64,000 nt of DNA from the NCBI GenBank assembly GCA_947628305.1, contig CANQZG010000011.1, positions 1 to 64,000 of the forward strand, written 5' to 3'. Made by a program: the position numbers and the translations under genes. The notes under the pieces are model-generated. The model ran no database searches. It was not told where the DNA came from and saw only the letters and a program-made list of their open reading frames with translations. Positions within the stretch are counted from its first letter, which is position 1. Every line of letters starts with the position of its first letter. Positions 33,810-42,955 of this stretch are shown here, piece after piece. The stretch is from an uncultured Muribaculaceae bacterium (GTDB lineage: Bacteria > Bacteroidota > Bacteroidia > Bacteroidales > Muribaculaceae).

Positions 33810-33870
33810 GAATCGAACCGGGGACACAAGGATTTTCAGTCCTTTGCTCTACCAACTGAGCTATGGCACC
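33798..33870 (-). tRNA. tRNA-Phe (GAA)
   Basis: The 73-nt cloverleaf has an acceptor stem GGTGCCA/TGGCACC, D-loop GTTGGTAGAG, anticodon loop CTGAAAA with anticodon GAA, and T-arm GGTTCGATTCC. CCA is not encoded. The gene stays intact because each integration restores its 3' end. A promoter lies at 33943-33973. Confidence 0.95.
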
Positions 33871-33942
33871 GTTTGGTTGACAATAGGTCTCACGACAGGG
33901 GGATGATTTCACATCAATTGGTCGTTTAACCGTTTTGCGATG

Positions 33943-33973
33943 CAAAGGTAATGCGATTTGACGAATATTCCAA
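33943..33973 (-). promoter_or_regulatory. tRNA-Phe promoter
   Basis: TACCTTTG reads leftward at 33950-33943, with TTG at 33973-33971, 20 bp away. The sequence from 33974 to 34150 shows no gene. Confidence 0.55.
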
Positions 33974-34150
33974 ATTTTTTGGACTATTTTTTACGCAACA
34001 CATAATAACATCCTATCATACTGCATCATACACTAACCGCAAGAATCCTGAGACTTAACGACCACTCTTTTAATTGTGAGATTTTCTTTGTCACGATGGT
34101 TGTGCCAAAAGAGACAGGGGAGTCTGCAATCACAAAATTTGTTAAATCAT

Positions 34151-34181
34151 TTGGTTTATACTATAAACCGATTTATATTTG
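34151..34181 (+). promoter_or_regulatory. Promoter of the membrane protein-regulator pair
   Basis: TTG at 34151-34153 and TATATTTG at 34174-34181 are 20 bp apart. They lie about 95 nt before the ATG at 34276. Confidence 0.55.
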
Positions 34182-34275
34182 TAACATCTTTTGAGCATCA
34201 TGGTGACATCGCGCGGGTCTGCCAATCATGCCGAAGCATAACAACCGTTTTAACAACACATTAAAAAGACACATT

Positions 34276-34908
34276 ATGAGCGACAAGGAACTCACACCAC
34301 AGGAAAGCATGACTATAATCACTCAAATGATTGAGACATCAAAACAACGTATCGCCATGCCCGACCTACACATTTCGATAATGTGGGCGACACTCACAAT
34401 TATTACGGCGGCGGTAGTCCTGACCGTAAGTCTAACACACTACACACCCTGGATTAACTTCGCATGGTTCGCCATCCCTATTATCGGCATCCCGGCAAAT
34501 ATTATTATGGCCCGAAAGTCAAGAGTCAGATATGGCGCAAAGACAATTATCGATAAAATCAGTGACGGAATTTGGAAGACTGTCGGATTCACCGCCATCG
34601 CCCTGACGATAATCTGTTTAATGTTCCAGTCACTCGGTTATCCACAGGCATGGCTGGCTATGTTGTTCTACGCCTTTATCATCGTCGGCTTCGGAGCGGC
34701 GATGCAAGGAGTCGTCCTCAAAGAGGACTCATATATCCTCGGAGGATTTTTTTCAATCATCAGTGGTTTCGTGATAATCGCACTGAACATCTGTCACATT
34801 CCGCTACTCATTGCATGGGTTATACCGCTCTATATGCTCTGCTTTCTGCTGATGTTCATATTGCCGGCATTCATCATACACAAGAAACTTAAAAAAGCCA
34901 GGCAATGA
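34276..34908 (+). CDS. Six-helix membrane protein
   Basis: This 210-aa protein has a short cytoplasmic start followed by about six transmembrane segments in three pairs. I do not recognise a named family. The ATG at 34276 is preferred over the one at 34228, which would add 16 polar residues. It overlaps the next gene, a winged-HTH regulator, by 4 nt. This pairing is common in Bacteroidetes, where the regulator controls its own membrane partner. Confidence 0.78.
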   Translation: MSDKELTPQESMTIITQMIETSKQRIAMPDLHISIMWATLTIITAAVVLTVSLTHYTPWINFAWFAIPIIGIPANIIMARKSRVRYGAKTIIDKISDGIWKTVGFTAIALTIICLMFQSLGYPQAWLAMLFYAFIIVGFGAAMQGVVLKEDSYILGGFFSIISGFVIIALNICHIPLLIAWVIPLYMLCFLLMFILPAFIIHKKLKKARQ

Positions 34909-35189
34909 AAGAACTGAATCCATTACTTCACTCACAGCTTAGACTGGCCGTGATGTCGGTGCTGATGAATGTCGAGGAAGCCGACTTTGTATATCTACGC
35001 GAAAAAACAGAATCCACAGCCGGAAATCTCAGCGTGCAACTCGACAAACTCCATGCCGCAGGGTACATCTCAATAGAGAAAGGCTTCGTTGGCAAAAAGA
35101 CACGCACCGTCTGCCAGATAACAGCCAAGGGCCGCGATGCGTTCGAAGAATATGTCGATGCGCTGAAACAATACCTCAACATACTCTAA
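34905..35189 (+). CDS. Winged-HTH transcriptional regulator
   Basis: This 94-aa protein has a MarR/ArsR-like winged HTH covering almost its full length (LRLAVMSVLMNVEEADFVYL, then NLSVQLDKLHAAGYISIEKGF, then the wing). It is coupled to the membrane protein gene and probably regulates the pair. A strong terminator follows. Confidence 0.83.
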   Translation: MKELNPLLHSQLRLAVMSVLMNVEEADFVYLREKTESTAGNLSVQLDKLHAAGYISIEKGFVGKKTRTVCQITAKGRDAFEEYVDALKQYLNIL

Positions 35190-35192
35190 AAC

Positions 35193-35224
35193 ACCCGTGG
35201 CACGGAAATTTCCGTGCCACGGGT
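35193..35224. terminator. Terminator after the regulator gene
   Basis: ACCCGTGGCACGGAAA pairs fully with TTTCCGTGCCACGGGT, followed by TTTT. The converging rpmE2 gene ends 30 nt away, so it may work in both directions. Confidence 0.75.
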
Positions 35225-35254
35225 CTTTTACTATCTATTATATAGTTCAATCTC

Positions 35255-35506
35255 TTACTTCTTGCTCTTGCCGTAGCGACTCATGAACTTGTCAACGCGA
35301 CCTGCGGTGTCGACGAGTTTCTGTTTACCGGTGAAGAACGGGTGGGACGAACTGGTGATTTCAAGTTTGACCAAAGGATAGGTCACGCCATCAACCTCGA
35401 TTGTCTCCTTGGATGCGACGGTTGAACGAGTGATGAAAATCTCGTCGTTTGACATGTCTTTAAAAACGACTTCGCGATAGTTGGAGGGATGGATGTCTTT
35501 TTTCAT
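35255..35506 (-). CDS. rpmE2: Ribosomal protein bL31, type B
   Basis: This 83-aa 50S subunit protein begins [17 protein letters not shown]. It contains the [23 protein letters not shown] signature in overlapping parts and lacks the CxxC zinc motif of type A L31. Loss of zinc-binding cysteines lets type B L31 serve when zinc is scarce. Bacteroidetes often carry only this type. The promoter is at 35575-35605. Confidence 0.95.
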   Translation of the reverse strand: MKKDIHPSNYREVVFKDMSNDEIFITRSTVASKETIEVDGVTYPLVKLEITSSSHPFFTGKQKLVDTAGRVDKFMSRYGKSKK

Positions 35507-35574
35507 TTTTATTTCGCTTTTATTTTAATCAAAGTTTAATGCCGCTGGTAAGGCGGTTTCTTGGTAATGGCGTG

Positions 35575-35605
35575 CAAAGTTAACCATTATTGCCAAAATA
35601 TACAA
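35575..35605 (-). promoter_or_regulatory. rpmE2 promoter
   Basis: TAACTTTG reads leftward at 35582-35575, with TTG at 35605-35603, 20 bp upstream. The leader is about 65 nt. Confidence 0.5.
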
Positions 35606-35623
35606 GCCATTGCAAAAAATCTT

Positions 35624-37222
35624 TTATTTGATTTTCATTATATCCTGTTCGAAGGTTTCACGGTTTATGGCACGGTTCCTCAATTTGTTCCTATAGGTGT
35701 AAATCGTGTAGACCGAGTAGTTCAACACCTGGGCGATGCGCGGACTCTCCTCTATGCCGAGACGCATGAACGCGAGTATGCGCAGGTCGGTGTTAAGGTG
35801 TTCCCCGTCATTCAATGAAATGCGGGCATCGGGACGGAGCAACGCGTTGACTTCCTCGACAAAATTAGGATATATGTGCAGGAAAGCATTATCAAACACT
35901 TCGTGAAACTCACGGCTCTGTTCCTCGACAAAGCGTCCTGACTTTGTCATCTTGTGTAAATCCTCGATTTTGCCGGTGGATATTTTACGGTCAACAATCT
36001 TACAGAACTGATGCAACTTATCCATATATATCGAACATAGGTTCAGAAACTGGCTGATATAGACCTCCTTCGCATGGTTGGCTATCTCAAGGTTGACCCG
36101 CATGCGTGCCGAACGCCGGTTTTCACGTCTAAGGAATAACATCGTGGCCCCAAGAGCCACAAGCAATACCGCCATCAGGGCGATAACCGTATATATGCGA
36201 CTACGGCTCTGTTCAATCTCAGCGGCATGAGCCGACTCAATCACGGGCAGCCCCTCGGCCGACTGCAGCATGCGCAGCGGGGCATGACAATCGACGGCAT
36301 TACTAAGCGCTATGGACAGGTAAGTGTGGGCACGCCCGATTTCATCACGCGAGAACATCAACTGCCCAAGCTCCTGTAACGATGACACCTCGAGGGTCGC
36401 CCCCTTGGTGTCGGCGATTGCCGACAATACAAGATAATAGACGTACTCATTATGGTCTCCTCGCGCCTTGGCTATATCGGCGATTATATGGGCGGCACGC
36501 GCATACATGTTATCCTCCTCCGGCAGCTGTCCGAGCAACTCCAACAAAGTCTCCCGCGCCTTAGAGTATTCATGGGTGTTGTAATAGAACTCGCCAAGGT
36601 TTAGCCTATATTTTAATGAATTTTCTTCAAGGACCCCCAACAGCCTACGTTGCGAATCGGTTGACATGCGGTTGTACCCCTCCCCTGTCTCGGGATAATT
36701 TTTAAAAAACGAGGCGAGATAAGAGTACATCTGGCGACTCGAGTCATAATACAGTTCTTTCAACCCTGTCGTCATTGATGAGGTGTCGACTGCGTTGATT
36801 TCGTCAACAGCTTCCCGCGTGAGACCGGCGAGTGGCATGAATGTGGCACGTTTCAGACGAAAGGCCGTGGAGATGGAATCAAGTCTCAACCCCGAGGCGA
36901 CCTCATATCCCCTACGGTAATAAAACAGTGCCGAGTCATTGTCAAACGAATTGTACTCATCGGCCAATGTCATCACATCCGAAAACCACTTTCTGTCATT
37001 GAACGAGACCTCACGGCTGTTGCATAGACGTCGCAAGGAGTCTATGCGGTGACGCCTGGCCTGTATATACACCTGACGGCCCACAAGCTCCTTGTCAAGG
37101 CGTTCAAGCTGTGATGAGATTTCACCGTTTGTCACCGACATGGCCTCTGAACGGTGTACCGTCACAAGACCCATAAAAATCACGGCTACCCCTATTATGA
37201 CCCGATATCGCATCTGTATCAT
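35624..37222 (-). CDS. DUF6377-type membrane regulator
   Basis: This 532-aa protein has a signal or anchor at about residues 5-27, TPR-like helical repeats (about 40-320), and one transmembrane helix at about 340-360. A C-terminal cytoplasmic DUF6377 region ends in a LuxR-like HTH (ESPRIAQVLNYSVYTIYTYRNKLRNRA). It probably senses an envelope signal through its TPR part and binds DNA. Such regulators often sit near glycan-utilisation genes; a GH92 gene lies close by on the same strand. Confidence 0.82.
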   Translation of the reverse strand: MIQMRYRVIIGVAVIFMGLVTVHRSEAMSVTNGEISSQLERLDKELVGRQVYIQARRHRIDSLRRLCNSREVSFNDRKWFSDVMTLADEYNSFDNDSALFYYRRGYEVASGLRLDSISTAFRLKRATFMPLAGLTREAVDEINAVDTSSMTTGLKELYYDSSRQMYSYLASFFKNYPETGEGYNRMSTDSQRRLLGVLEENSLKYRLNLGEFYYNTHEYSKARETLLELLGQLPEEDNMYARAAHIIADIAKARGDHNEYVYYLVLSAIADTKGATLEVSSLQELGQLMFSRDEIGRAHTYLSIALSNAVDCHAPLRMLQSAEGLPVIESAHAAEIEQSRSRIYTVIALMAVLLVALGATMLFLRRENRRSARMRVNLEIANHAKEVYISQFLNLCSIYMDKLHQFCKIVDRKISTGKIEDLHKMTKSGRFVEEQSREFHEVFDNAFLHIYPNFVEEVNALLRPDARISLNDGEHLNTDLRILAFMRLGIEESPRIAQVLNYSVYTIYTYRNKLRNRAINRETFEQDIMKIK

Positions 37223-37235
37223 TTCACAAGAACAT

Positions 37236-37772
37236 TTAGAGTGTGTTTACCGACCAGTTTATACCGAGAGGATTGCCCGACATTCTCCATACGACAGGTA
37301 AATCAGAGTCATCAAGTATCCACATATCAGCCCCCTCATCATTGTCGTGTACATGGATGAGCCGAAAACCATCATGCACCTCAACATCCTTGGCATGATA
37401 CTCTATCCCGTTATATGTGAACACGCCGTCACGCTTGAGGTCGGCGAAAGCCTTACGGGAAAGTATTACATGATAGGTGTGGGAACACGGCAATATCACA
37501 TGCTCCCCGTCCACCGGCTGACGAAAGCTCATTGAATCGGCATTCTCGACCGCCTTTTCAGTCATTGTGAATGACCCCGATTGCCACTTGGTGTTCCGTT
37601 CAATACCCCATGAGACTACGATTCCATGCTGTCCTCTGTCGAAAGTGTACTGATATTTGCGAGTCTGTCCATGCAGTTTATAGACAAACAGCATCGGTTC
37701 ATGTACAGGCCTTGATGAAGCCACGACCGCCATTAGCACAAGGAAAAATATTGCGATAACAATTTTTTTCAT
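37236..37772 (-). CDS. Secreted hypothetical protein, 178 aa
   Basis: A signal peptide covers about residues 1-20 (MKKIVIAIFFLVLMAVVASS). The mature part is beta-rich with several WG-type aromatic segments and no recognised motif. It lies 13 nt before the DUF6377 gene and 42 nt after the GH92 gene on the same strand. It may be exported with the mannosidase or be the input of the regulator. Confidence 0.65.
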   Translation of the reverse strand: MKKIVIAIFFLVLMAVVASSRPVHEPMLFVYKLHGQTRKYQYTFDRGQHGIVVSWGIERNTKWQSGSFTMTEKAVENADSMSFRQPVDGEHVILPCSHTYHVILSRKAFADLKRDGVFTYNGIEYHAKDVEVHDGFRLIHVHDNDEGADMWILDDSDLPVVWRMSGNPLGINWSVNTL

Positions 37773-37814
37773 ATCAGAGCCTTATAATAAGTAACTGTTC
37801 AAAATTAAACGATA

Positions 37815-40076
37815 TTATTTCCATAGTTCACGCCCCCAGTCCGATGGTTTATCGGCCATTTTCATAACGAGCGTCCCGCCATTAACAATATCGGCGTGAC
37901 GAATAGTCGAGTAAGGGTAAGGAACTCCGTTCAATGTCACCGAGACGATGTAACGGTTCTTGTCGGAAAGGGTTTCGGCCTTTATCGTGAATTTCTTACC
38001 GTTGACCAGATTGAACGTGGACGACTTCAACATCGGTGTGTGCAACAGATAATAATCCTGACCCGCATTAGGATAAAGTCCCATCATGTGGAATACGAGC
38101 CATGATGACATCGCACCGGAGTCATCGTTACCGGGCAATCCCACAGGCCCGTCATTGTAATTATCGGATATTATCCCAAGTACACGCTCCCCGCTTTTGT
38201 CTGGGCGTCCGAGCCAATGATAAAGGCATGGGGAAAGAAACGACGGTTCATTGTTGACATTAAAAAATCCTTTGTCAAAGAATATGTCAAGTCTTCTCTC
38301 AAATTCATCAACCCCTCCGCACATTTTGATAAGGCCCTCGACATCATGAGGGATGCTTAGTGAATACTCCCACGATGACGCCTCATAGAAAAACATGTCC
38401 CACCACGGCGTATACCACGGGCCTTCGAACGTCACAGGCGTATATCGGAAGGTCGGCTTCTGCTTAACGGATTTACCGAACGGAATCTCGTCAAGCCAAT
38501 GCCCGTCACGGTCACGCGGCATTATGAACCCTTTGACACCCTCATGTTCATAGTCGGACCGCCAAAGGTTTTTCCAGTTGGATGATTGTTTCAGATACCT
38601 ACAGGCAATATCGTCATATCCAAGCCCCTTCGCCACCTGATATATCGCATAGTCACAATAGGAGTATTCCACAGTACGGTTGCCCGCCCTTGGAATCCCA
38701 TGCGGGATATATCCGAGAGAGACATATTCATCCAACCCGCCACGTCCCTCGGCCTCATGATTTCCACCCGGCGAAACCTCGGCATCTTTCAGCATGGCCT
38801 TGAGTCCCAACTCATAGTCAATTCCTTTGAGCCCCTTTACAAATGCGTCAGCCACGACAATCTCGGCGTTAGACCCACCCTGGGTACGACCGTTTGCGTT
38901 TCCGCTACGGGCATCAGGCATGTAACCGTCCCGTTTATAGATGTTGATTAACGACCTCACAATGTCAACCTCACGTTCAGGGTCAATCAGCGTTATTAGA
39001 GGGGTCGATGTGCGGTAGGTGTCCCAAATGGCATAATAATCGTCATAATACGGCTCCGTGTCAGTCCACAACGGGTTTTCGCCGGTGCGGTCAACAGGCA
39101 TTATCATCGTGTGATACAGGCCGGTATAAAACATGCGCTTATACCGTAACGGCGTAGTCTCATCCAGTGTTATACGCTCCAGCAACCGTTCCCAGGAATT
39201 GAGGTTGTCGGCATAGGCCCTGTCAAAATCACGCCCTTTTGACTCGTTAACAGCATTCTCACGGGCCTTCAGCCGACTTATGAACGAAATACCGATAACC
39301 AAATTGACTTGTTCCGCGTCATCTCCAAATCCAAGCAATGCACCTGTCTTCTCTCCGCGGTCATACTGTGAACGACTGTCACTGATTGAGTCCCCATGCC
39401 AAGTGGCCGACTTGACAAACGGACGGTCGAAGATAGCATGAAAATAGACCGTATAGGCACGTCCGTTGTTCCATCCTCCACGAATCCGGGAATATCCCGC
39501 GACCTCATTGTCTGAAAATATCTCGATTTCTGACCCGACAAACTGTTGCGCCTCACGGGCATCCGGCACCGGGTTCTCACCCAAGAAGAATCCGGCATCG
39601 ACCATCAAAGACTTATGCGGGACCGACGGGTAAGTGAACCTATAGAACGACGCCCGCGGAGCAGTGGTTATTTCAGTCTTTATGCCGGAATCCTTAAACA
39701 CAGTGGCATAATAACCGAGCCTTATATCTTCATGCTCCCTGAAATCAATATGACTGTCGGAATCCAAAGGGCCGACAAACGGCATGACCGATATATTGCC
39801 GTATTTAGGGCCACCTCCCGTCCCGCTGACATGAACCTGTGAAAAACCGTTGACCTGCTCAGGCATAGGGAGCCAGCCACTGTTGGGCGAGACAGTACAG
39901 TCGGGCGATGGCTTCACCATGCCGTATGGGCATGAAGGCCCGATAAACACACGTCCCAACCCCTCCGAACCTATACGCGGGTCAACATAATCGGTGAGCC
40001 GCGCCCCGGCATCAACCGAAAACACAACAGCCCAAAACGCTGTTACAATTGAAACAAATCGTGTGACGCTCATCAT
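37815..40076 (-). CDS. GH92 alpha-mannosidase
   Basis: This 753-aa exo-mannosidase removes alpha-linked mannose from host or yeast glycans; family members are calcium-dependent and inverting. The signal peptide spans about 1-23. The N-terminal beta-sandwich starts at LTDYVDPRIGSEGLG, and the (alpha/alpha)6 domain contains the GHEAEGRG-like loop and PGNDDSGAMSSW near the end, where catalytic carboxylates lie. A -7 box TATCTTTG at 40089-40082 lies 5 nt before the start, so the transcript may be nearly leaderless. It probably works in the periplasm or on the surface. Confidence 0.93.
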   Translation of the reverse strand: MMSVTRFVSIVTAFWAVVFSVDAGARLTDYVDPRIGSEGLGRVFIGPSCPYGMVKPSPDCTVSPNSGWLPMPEQVNGFSQVHVSGTGGGPKYGNISVMPFVGPLDSDSHIDFREHEDIRLGYYATVFKDSGIKTEITTAPRASFYRFTYPSVPHKSLMVDAGFFLGENPVPDAREAQQFVGSEIEIFSDNEVAGYSRIRGGWNNGRAYTVYFHAIFDRPFVKSATWHGDSISDSRSQYDRGEKTGALLGFGDDAEQVNLVIGISFISRLKARENAVNESKGRDFDRAYADNLNSWERLLERITLDETTPLRYKRMFYTGLYHTMIMPVDRTGENPLWTDTEPYYDDYYAIWDTYRTSTPLITLIDPEREVDIVRSLINIYKRDGYMPDARSGNANGRTQGGSNAEIVVADAFVKGLKGIDYELGLKAMLKDAEVSPGGNHEAEGRGGLDEYVSLGYIPHGIPRAGNRTVEYSYCDYAIYQVAKGLGYDDIACRYLKQSSNWKNLWRSDYEHEGVKGFIMPRDRDGHWLDEIPFGKSVKQKPTFRYTPVTFEGPWYTPWWDMFFYEASSWEYSLSIPHDVEGLIKMCGGVDEFERRLDIFFDKGFFNVNNEPSFLSPCLYHWLGRPDKSGERVLGIISDNYNDGPVGLPGNDDSGAMSSWLVFHMMGLYPNAGQDYYLLHTPMLKSSTFNLVNGKKFTIKAETLSDKNRYIVSVTLNGVPYPYSTIRHADIVNGGTLVMKMADKPSDWGRELWK

Positions 40077-40081
40077 GTTCG

Positions 40082-40089
40082 CAAAGATA
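40082..40089 (-). promoter_or_regulatory. GH92 promoter -7 box
   Basis: TATCTTTG reads leftward and ends only 5 nt before the ATG at 40076. A -33 match is not clear. Confidence 0.45.
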
Positions 40090-40247
40090 CGGATAAGTCG
40101 AGGTCAAAGCAAAATTATTTTGACTTTGCCGAGCGAGAGTATCTAAGGCGTAGCCAAAGATACGCAATTTGCACATATCGAACCAAATCATACACATTCA
40201 TGTTTTTCAAACAAACACAATTTCTAAAATTTTAAAAGCAAAATAAC

Positions 40248-40496
40248 ATGAGTTTCATTTGGTACATAATAATCGGAATATTATCGGGATTCGTCGCCGG
40301 CAAACTGATGCGTGGCGGTGGATTCGGATTGGTGGTAAATCTCATAGTAGGCATCATAGGCGGTGTACTCGGCGGATGGGTATTCGGTCTTCTCGGAATC
40401 AGCGCGGGCGGCATAATCGGCAGCCTGATTACATCGGTGGCCGGGGCGATAATACTGCTGTGGATTGTCGGCCTAATAAGCCGAAGCACGCGATAA
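40248..40496 (+). CDS. GlsB/YeaQ/YmgE-family stress membrane protein
   Basis: This 82-aa very hydrophobic protein has three transmembrane segments and the Gly-rich repeats of the transglycosylase-associated family (SGFVAGKLMRGGGFGLVVNL; GGVLGGWVFGLLG). Despite the family name, members are linked to envelope and acid stress and not to transglycosylation. It is single-gene, ending at a strong terminator. Confidence 0.9.
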   Translation: MSFIWYIIIGILSGFVAGKLMRGGGFGLVVNLIVGIIGGVLGGWVFGLLGISAGGIIGSLITSVAGAIILLWIVGLISRSTR

Positions 40497-40534
40497 AACA
40501 AGAGGACCGTCATTAGGTACGGCCCTCTTGTTTT
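40495..40534. terminator. Bidirectional terminator between the stress protein and malic enzyme
   Basis: AAAACAAGAGG and CCTCTTGTTTT form the outer stem, with CCGT/ACGG inside, one bulge and T/A tracts on both sides. The two genes converge here. Confidence 0.7.
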
Positions 40535-40551
40535 ATCTATTTTACATTCTA

Positions 40552-42843
40552 TCACTTATCGTGATGGTTACCGTTGGCGGCCACAACCGTCGCGTCAAGC
40601 ACTGCGATTGTTGTCAGGTTGAAGATGTCACGCACGGGCGAGTCCACCGAAATAAAATGAACCGGCTTGTTAAGCCCCATCTGAATCGGGCCGATTGATT
40701 CACCTACCCCCATCTCGAGCATCATACGGTAGGCGGTATTGGCAGCCGTAAGACTCGGGAACACAAACGTATTAACCTCCTTACCCTTGAGCCGGTTGAA
40801 CGGATAGGTCTCGTCACGTAATTCGCGGTTCAAGGCATAGTTGACCTGCATCTCGCCGTCGATAGGCAACTCGGGGTACAATTGTTGCATGCGTTCCACC
40901 ACATTGTGGGCGCAGTTGCACGGCCGGCTCTTTCCTGAACCGAAGTTACTGTAGGAAACCATGGCCATGACCGGCTCGTGTGCGAAATATTCGACCGAGT
41001 TACGTGCAAGACGCGTGATGTCAAAGAGTGTGTCCTCATCATCCACATCGTTAATCATCGTGTCTGCGAAGAAATAGACACCACGGTTGGTGTCAAGGAT
41101 GTGCATGGTGGCGAAATGCTTGTAAGGAGGACGTATTCCTATAACCTCCTTCGCTATTTCACCAGTGGCATGGTTGGCGGCGCGTGTACCGGCGATAAAC
41201 GCATCGGCATCGCCCGTCTCCACCATCATCATCCCGAAATAGTTGCGGTCAAACATCTTTTCAAGCGCATCGGCCATCGTAACGCCGTCACGCTGCCGTT
41301 TTGCCGCCAGCAACCGGGCGTAACGCTCACGGCGTTCAGCCTCCCGGTCATGGCGTAGGTTGACAATCTCGATTCCCGAGATATCCAGACCGAGACGGTC
41401 AGCACGTTTCTGAATCATCTCCTCATTGCCCAACAGGACAGGCACTGCGACACCTTCGTTGGCTGCCAGCACTGCCGCCTGGAGCATATTGTCGGTATTG
41501 GCCTCGGCGAACACCACACGCTTTGGATGTTCCCTGGCCTCCTCGACAAACCGTCTAACCATCTCCTTGTCGTTACCTTTGAGACGACGCAGTTTCTCGT
41601 CGTATACCTTCCAGTCGGTTATCGGACGTGTCGCCACCCCGCTCTCAATCGCACCTCGTGCGACAGCGGGTGCCACTGCCGTCAACAAGCGCGGGTCAAG
41701 TGGCTTTGGCAATATATAGTCCTTGCCAAAGTGCAGGTCAGTCTTGTTATAGGCCGCGTTGACAACCGGGGGAACTGACTCCTTGGCGAGGGCGGCAATC
41801 GCCTTTACAGCCTCGATTTTCATCTCCTCGTTGATTGCCGTCGCGCCACAGTCGAGCGCGCCACGGAATATGTAGGGGAAACCGAGCACATTGTTTATCT
41901 GATTGGGATAGTCGCTGCGCCCGGTAGCCATAATCACATCGGGACGCGCCTCTATCGCCTTTTCGTAGGCGATTTCAGGGTCAGGGTTGGCAAGTGCGAA
42001 CACAATGGGGTTCGGGGCCATGGACTTCACCATTTCAGGAGTCACGACATCCTTGACAGACAGTCCAAGGAATACATCGGCCCCCTCCATGGCCTCGGCC
42101 AATGTAGAGATGTCACGGTCGGTCGCAAATTCCTGTTTCTGCGGATTAAGGCCTGTGCGACGAGTCGTAATGACGCCCCGGCTGTCACACATGACAACAT
42201 TCTCCCTTTTCACGCCAAGCGCGATATACAGGCGCGTACACGACACCGCAGCCGCCCCCGCGCCATTCACCACAAGTTTCACATCCTCGATTTTCTTTCC
42301 TTGGATTTCAAGGGCGTTCAACAGCCCCGCCGAGGAGATAATGGCAGTGCCATGCTGGTCGTCGTGCATCACCGGGATATTGCACTCGGCCTTTAGACGG
42401 GACTCGATTTCAAAACATTCAGGGGCTTTTATATCCTCCAGGTTTATACCACCGAACGTGGGCGAAATAGCCTTGACTATTTCAATGAATCTTGACGGGT
42501 CTTTCTCACCGACCTCTATGTCGAAACAATCGATACCTGCAAAAATTTTAAACAGCAACGCCTTACCCTCCATTACCGGCTTACCGGCTTCAGCGCCTAT
42601 GTCACCGAGACCGAGGACAGCCGTACCGTTGGAAATAACGGCGACAAGATTCCCCTTGTTAGTGTATTCATACACATCGGACGGCTTTTTCTCTATTTCA
42701 AGACATGGATATGCGACACCCGGCGAATATGCCAGGGCGAGGTCATTCTGCGAAGAATACGGTTTGGTGGGCACGACTTCGATTTTGCCCGGTTTGCCCA
42801 TACGATGATAATCGAGGGCCATTTCTTTAGTGACTTTTGCCAT
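40552..42843 (-). CDS. maeB: NADP-type malic enzyme with phosphotransacetylase domain
   Basis: This 763-aa enzyme oxidatively decarboxylates malate to pyruvate. The malic domain (about 1-400) contains the substrate and metal motif VMHDDQHGTAI and a Rossmann region with VNGAGAAAVSCTRLY. The C-terminal half (about 430-755) is a phosphate acetyltransferase-like domain that in such MaeB enzymes is regulatory and binds acetyl-CoA. Length and order are normal for the family. It is likely monocistronic. Confidence 0.95.
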   Translation of the reverse strand: MAKVTKEMALDYHRMGKPGKIEVVPTKPYSSQNDLALAYSPGVAYPCLEIEKKPSDVYEYTNKGNLVAVISNGTAVLGLGDIGAEAGKPVMEGKALLFKIFAGIDCFDIEVGEKDPSRFIEIVKAISPTFGGINLEDIKAPECFEIESRLKAECNIPVMHDDQHGTAIISSAGLLNALEIQGKKIEDVKLVVNGAGAAAVSCTRLYIALGVKRENVVMCDSRGVITTRRTGLNPQKQEFATDRDISTLAEAMEGADVFLGLSVKDVVTPEMVKSMAPNPIVFALANPDPEIAYEKAIEARPDVIMATGRSDYPNQINNVLGFPYIFRGALDCGATAINEEMKIEAVKAIAALAKESVPPVVNAAYNKTDLHFGKDYILPKPLDPRLLTAVAPAVARGAIESGVATRPITDWKVYDEKLRRLKGNDKEMVRRFVEEAREHPKRVVFAEANTDNMLQAAVLAANEGVAVPVLLGNEEMIQKRADRLGLDISGIEIVNLRHDREAERRERYARLLAAKRQRDGVTMADALEKMFDRNYFGMMMVETGDADAFIAGTRAANHATGEIAKEVIGIRPPYKHFATMHILDTNRGVYFFADTMINDVDDEDTLFDITRLARNSVEYFAHEPVMAMVSYSNFGSGKSRPCNCAHNVVERMQQLYPELPIDGEMQVNYALNRELRDETYPFNRLKGKEVNTFVFPSLTAANTAYRMMLEMGVGESIGPIQMGLNKPVHFISVDSPVRDIFNLTTIAVLDATVVAANGNHHDK

Positions 42844-42860
42844 TTTTATTAATGATATGT

Positions 42861-42895
42861 GCTATTTGCTATTCAACTGCTATTTGCTATTCAAC
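42861..42895. repeat. Tandem 17-18 bp repeat before maeB
   Basis: GCTATTTGCTATTCAAC occurs at 42861 and again at 42879, 18 bp apart. Each unit itself contains GCTATTTGCTATT. It lies in the leader or promoter region of maeB and may be slippage-prone. Confidence 0.55.
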
Positions 42896-42955
42896 ATTGT
42901 ATACAGAGCCTTGGTTCTCGCCATTTTTTAGATGGTTGTTTAAACATCCACCTAA

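Noticed and set aside
41987-42808. Plus-strand 273-codon frame inside maeB
   Set aside because: It is antisense to a well-conserved malic enzyme and has no family resemblance.
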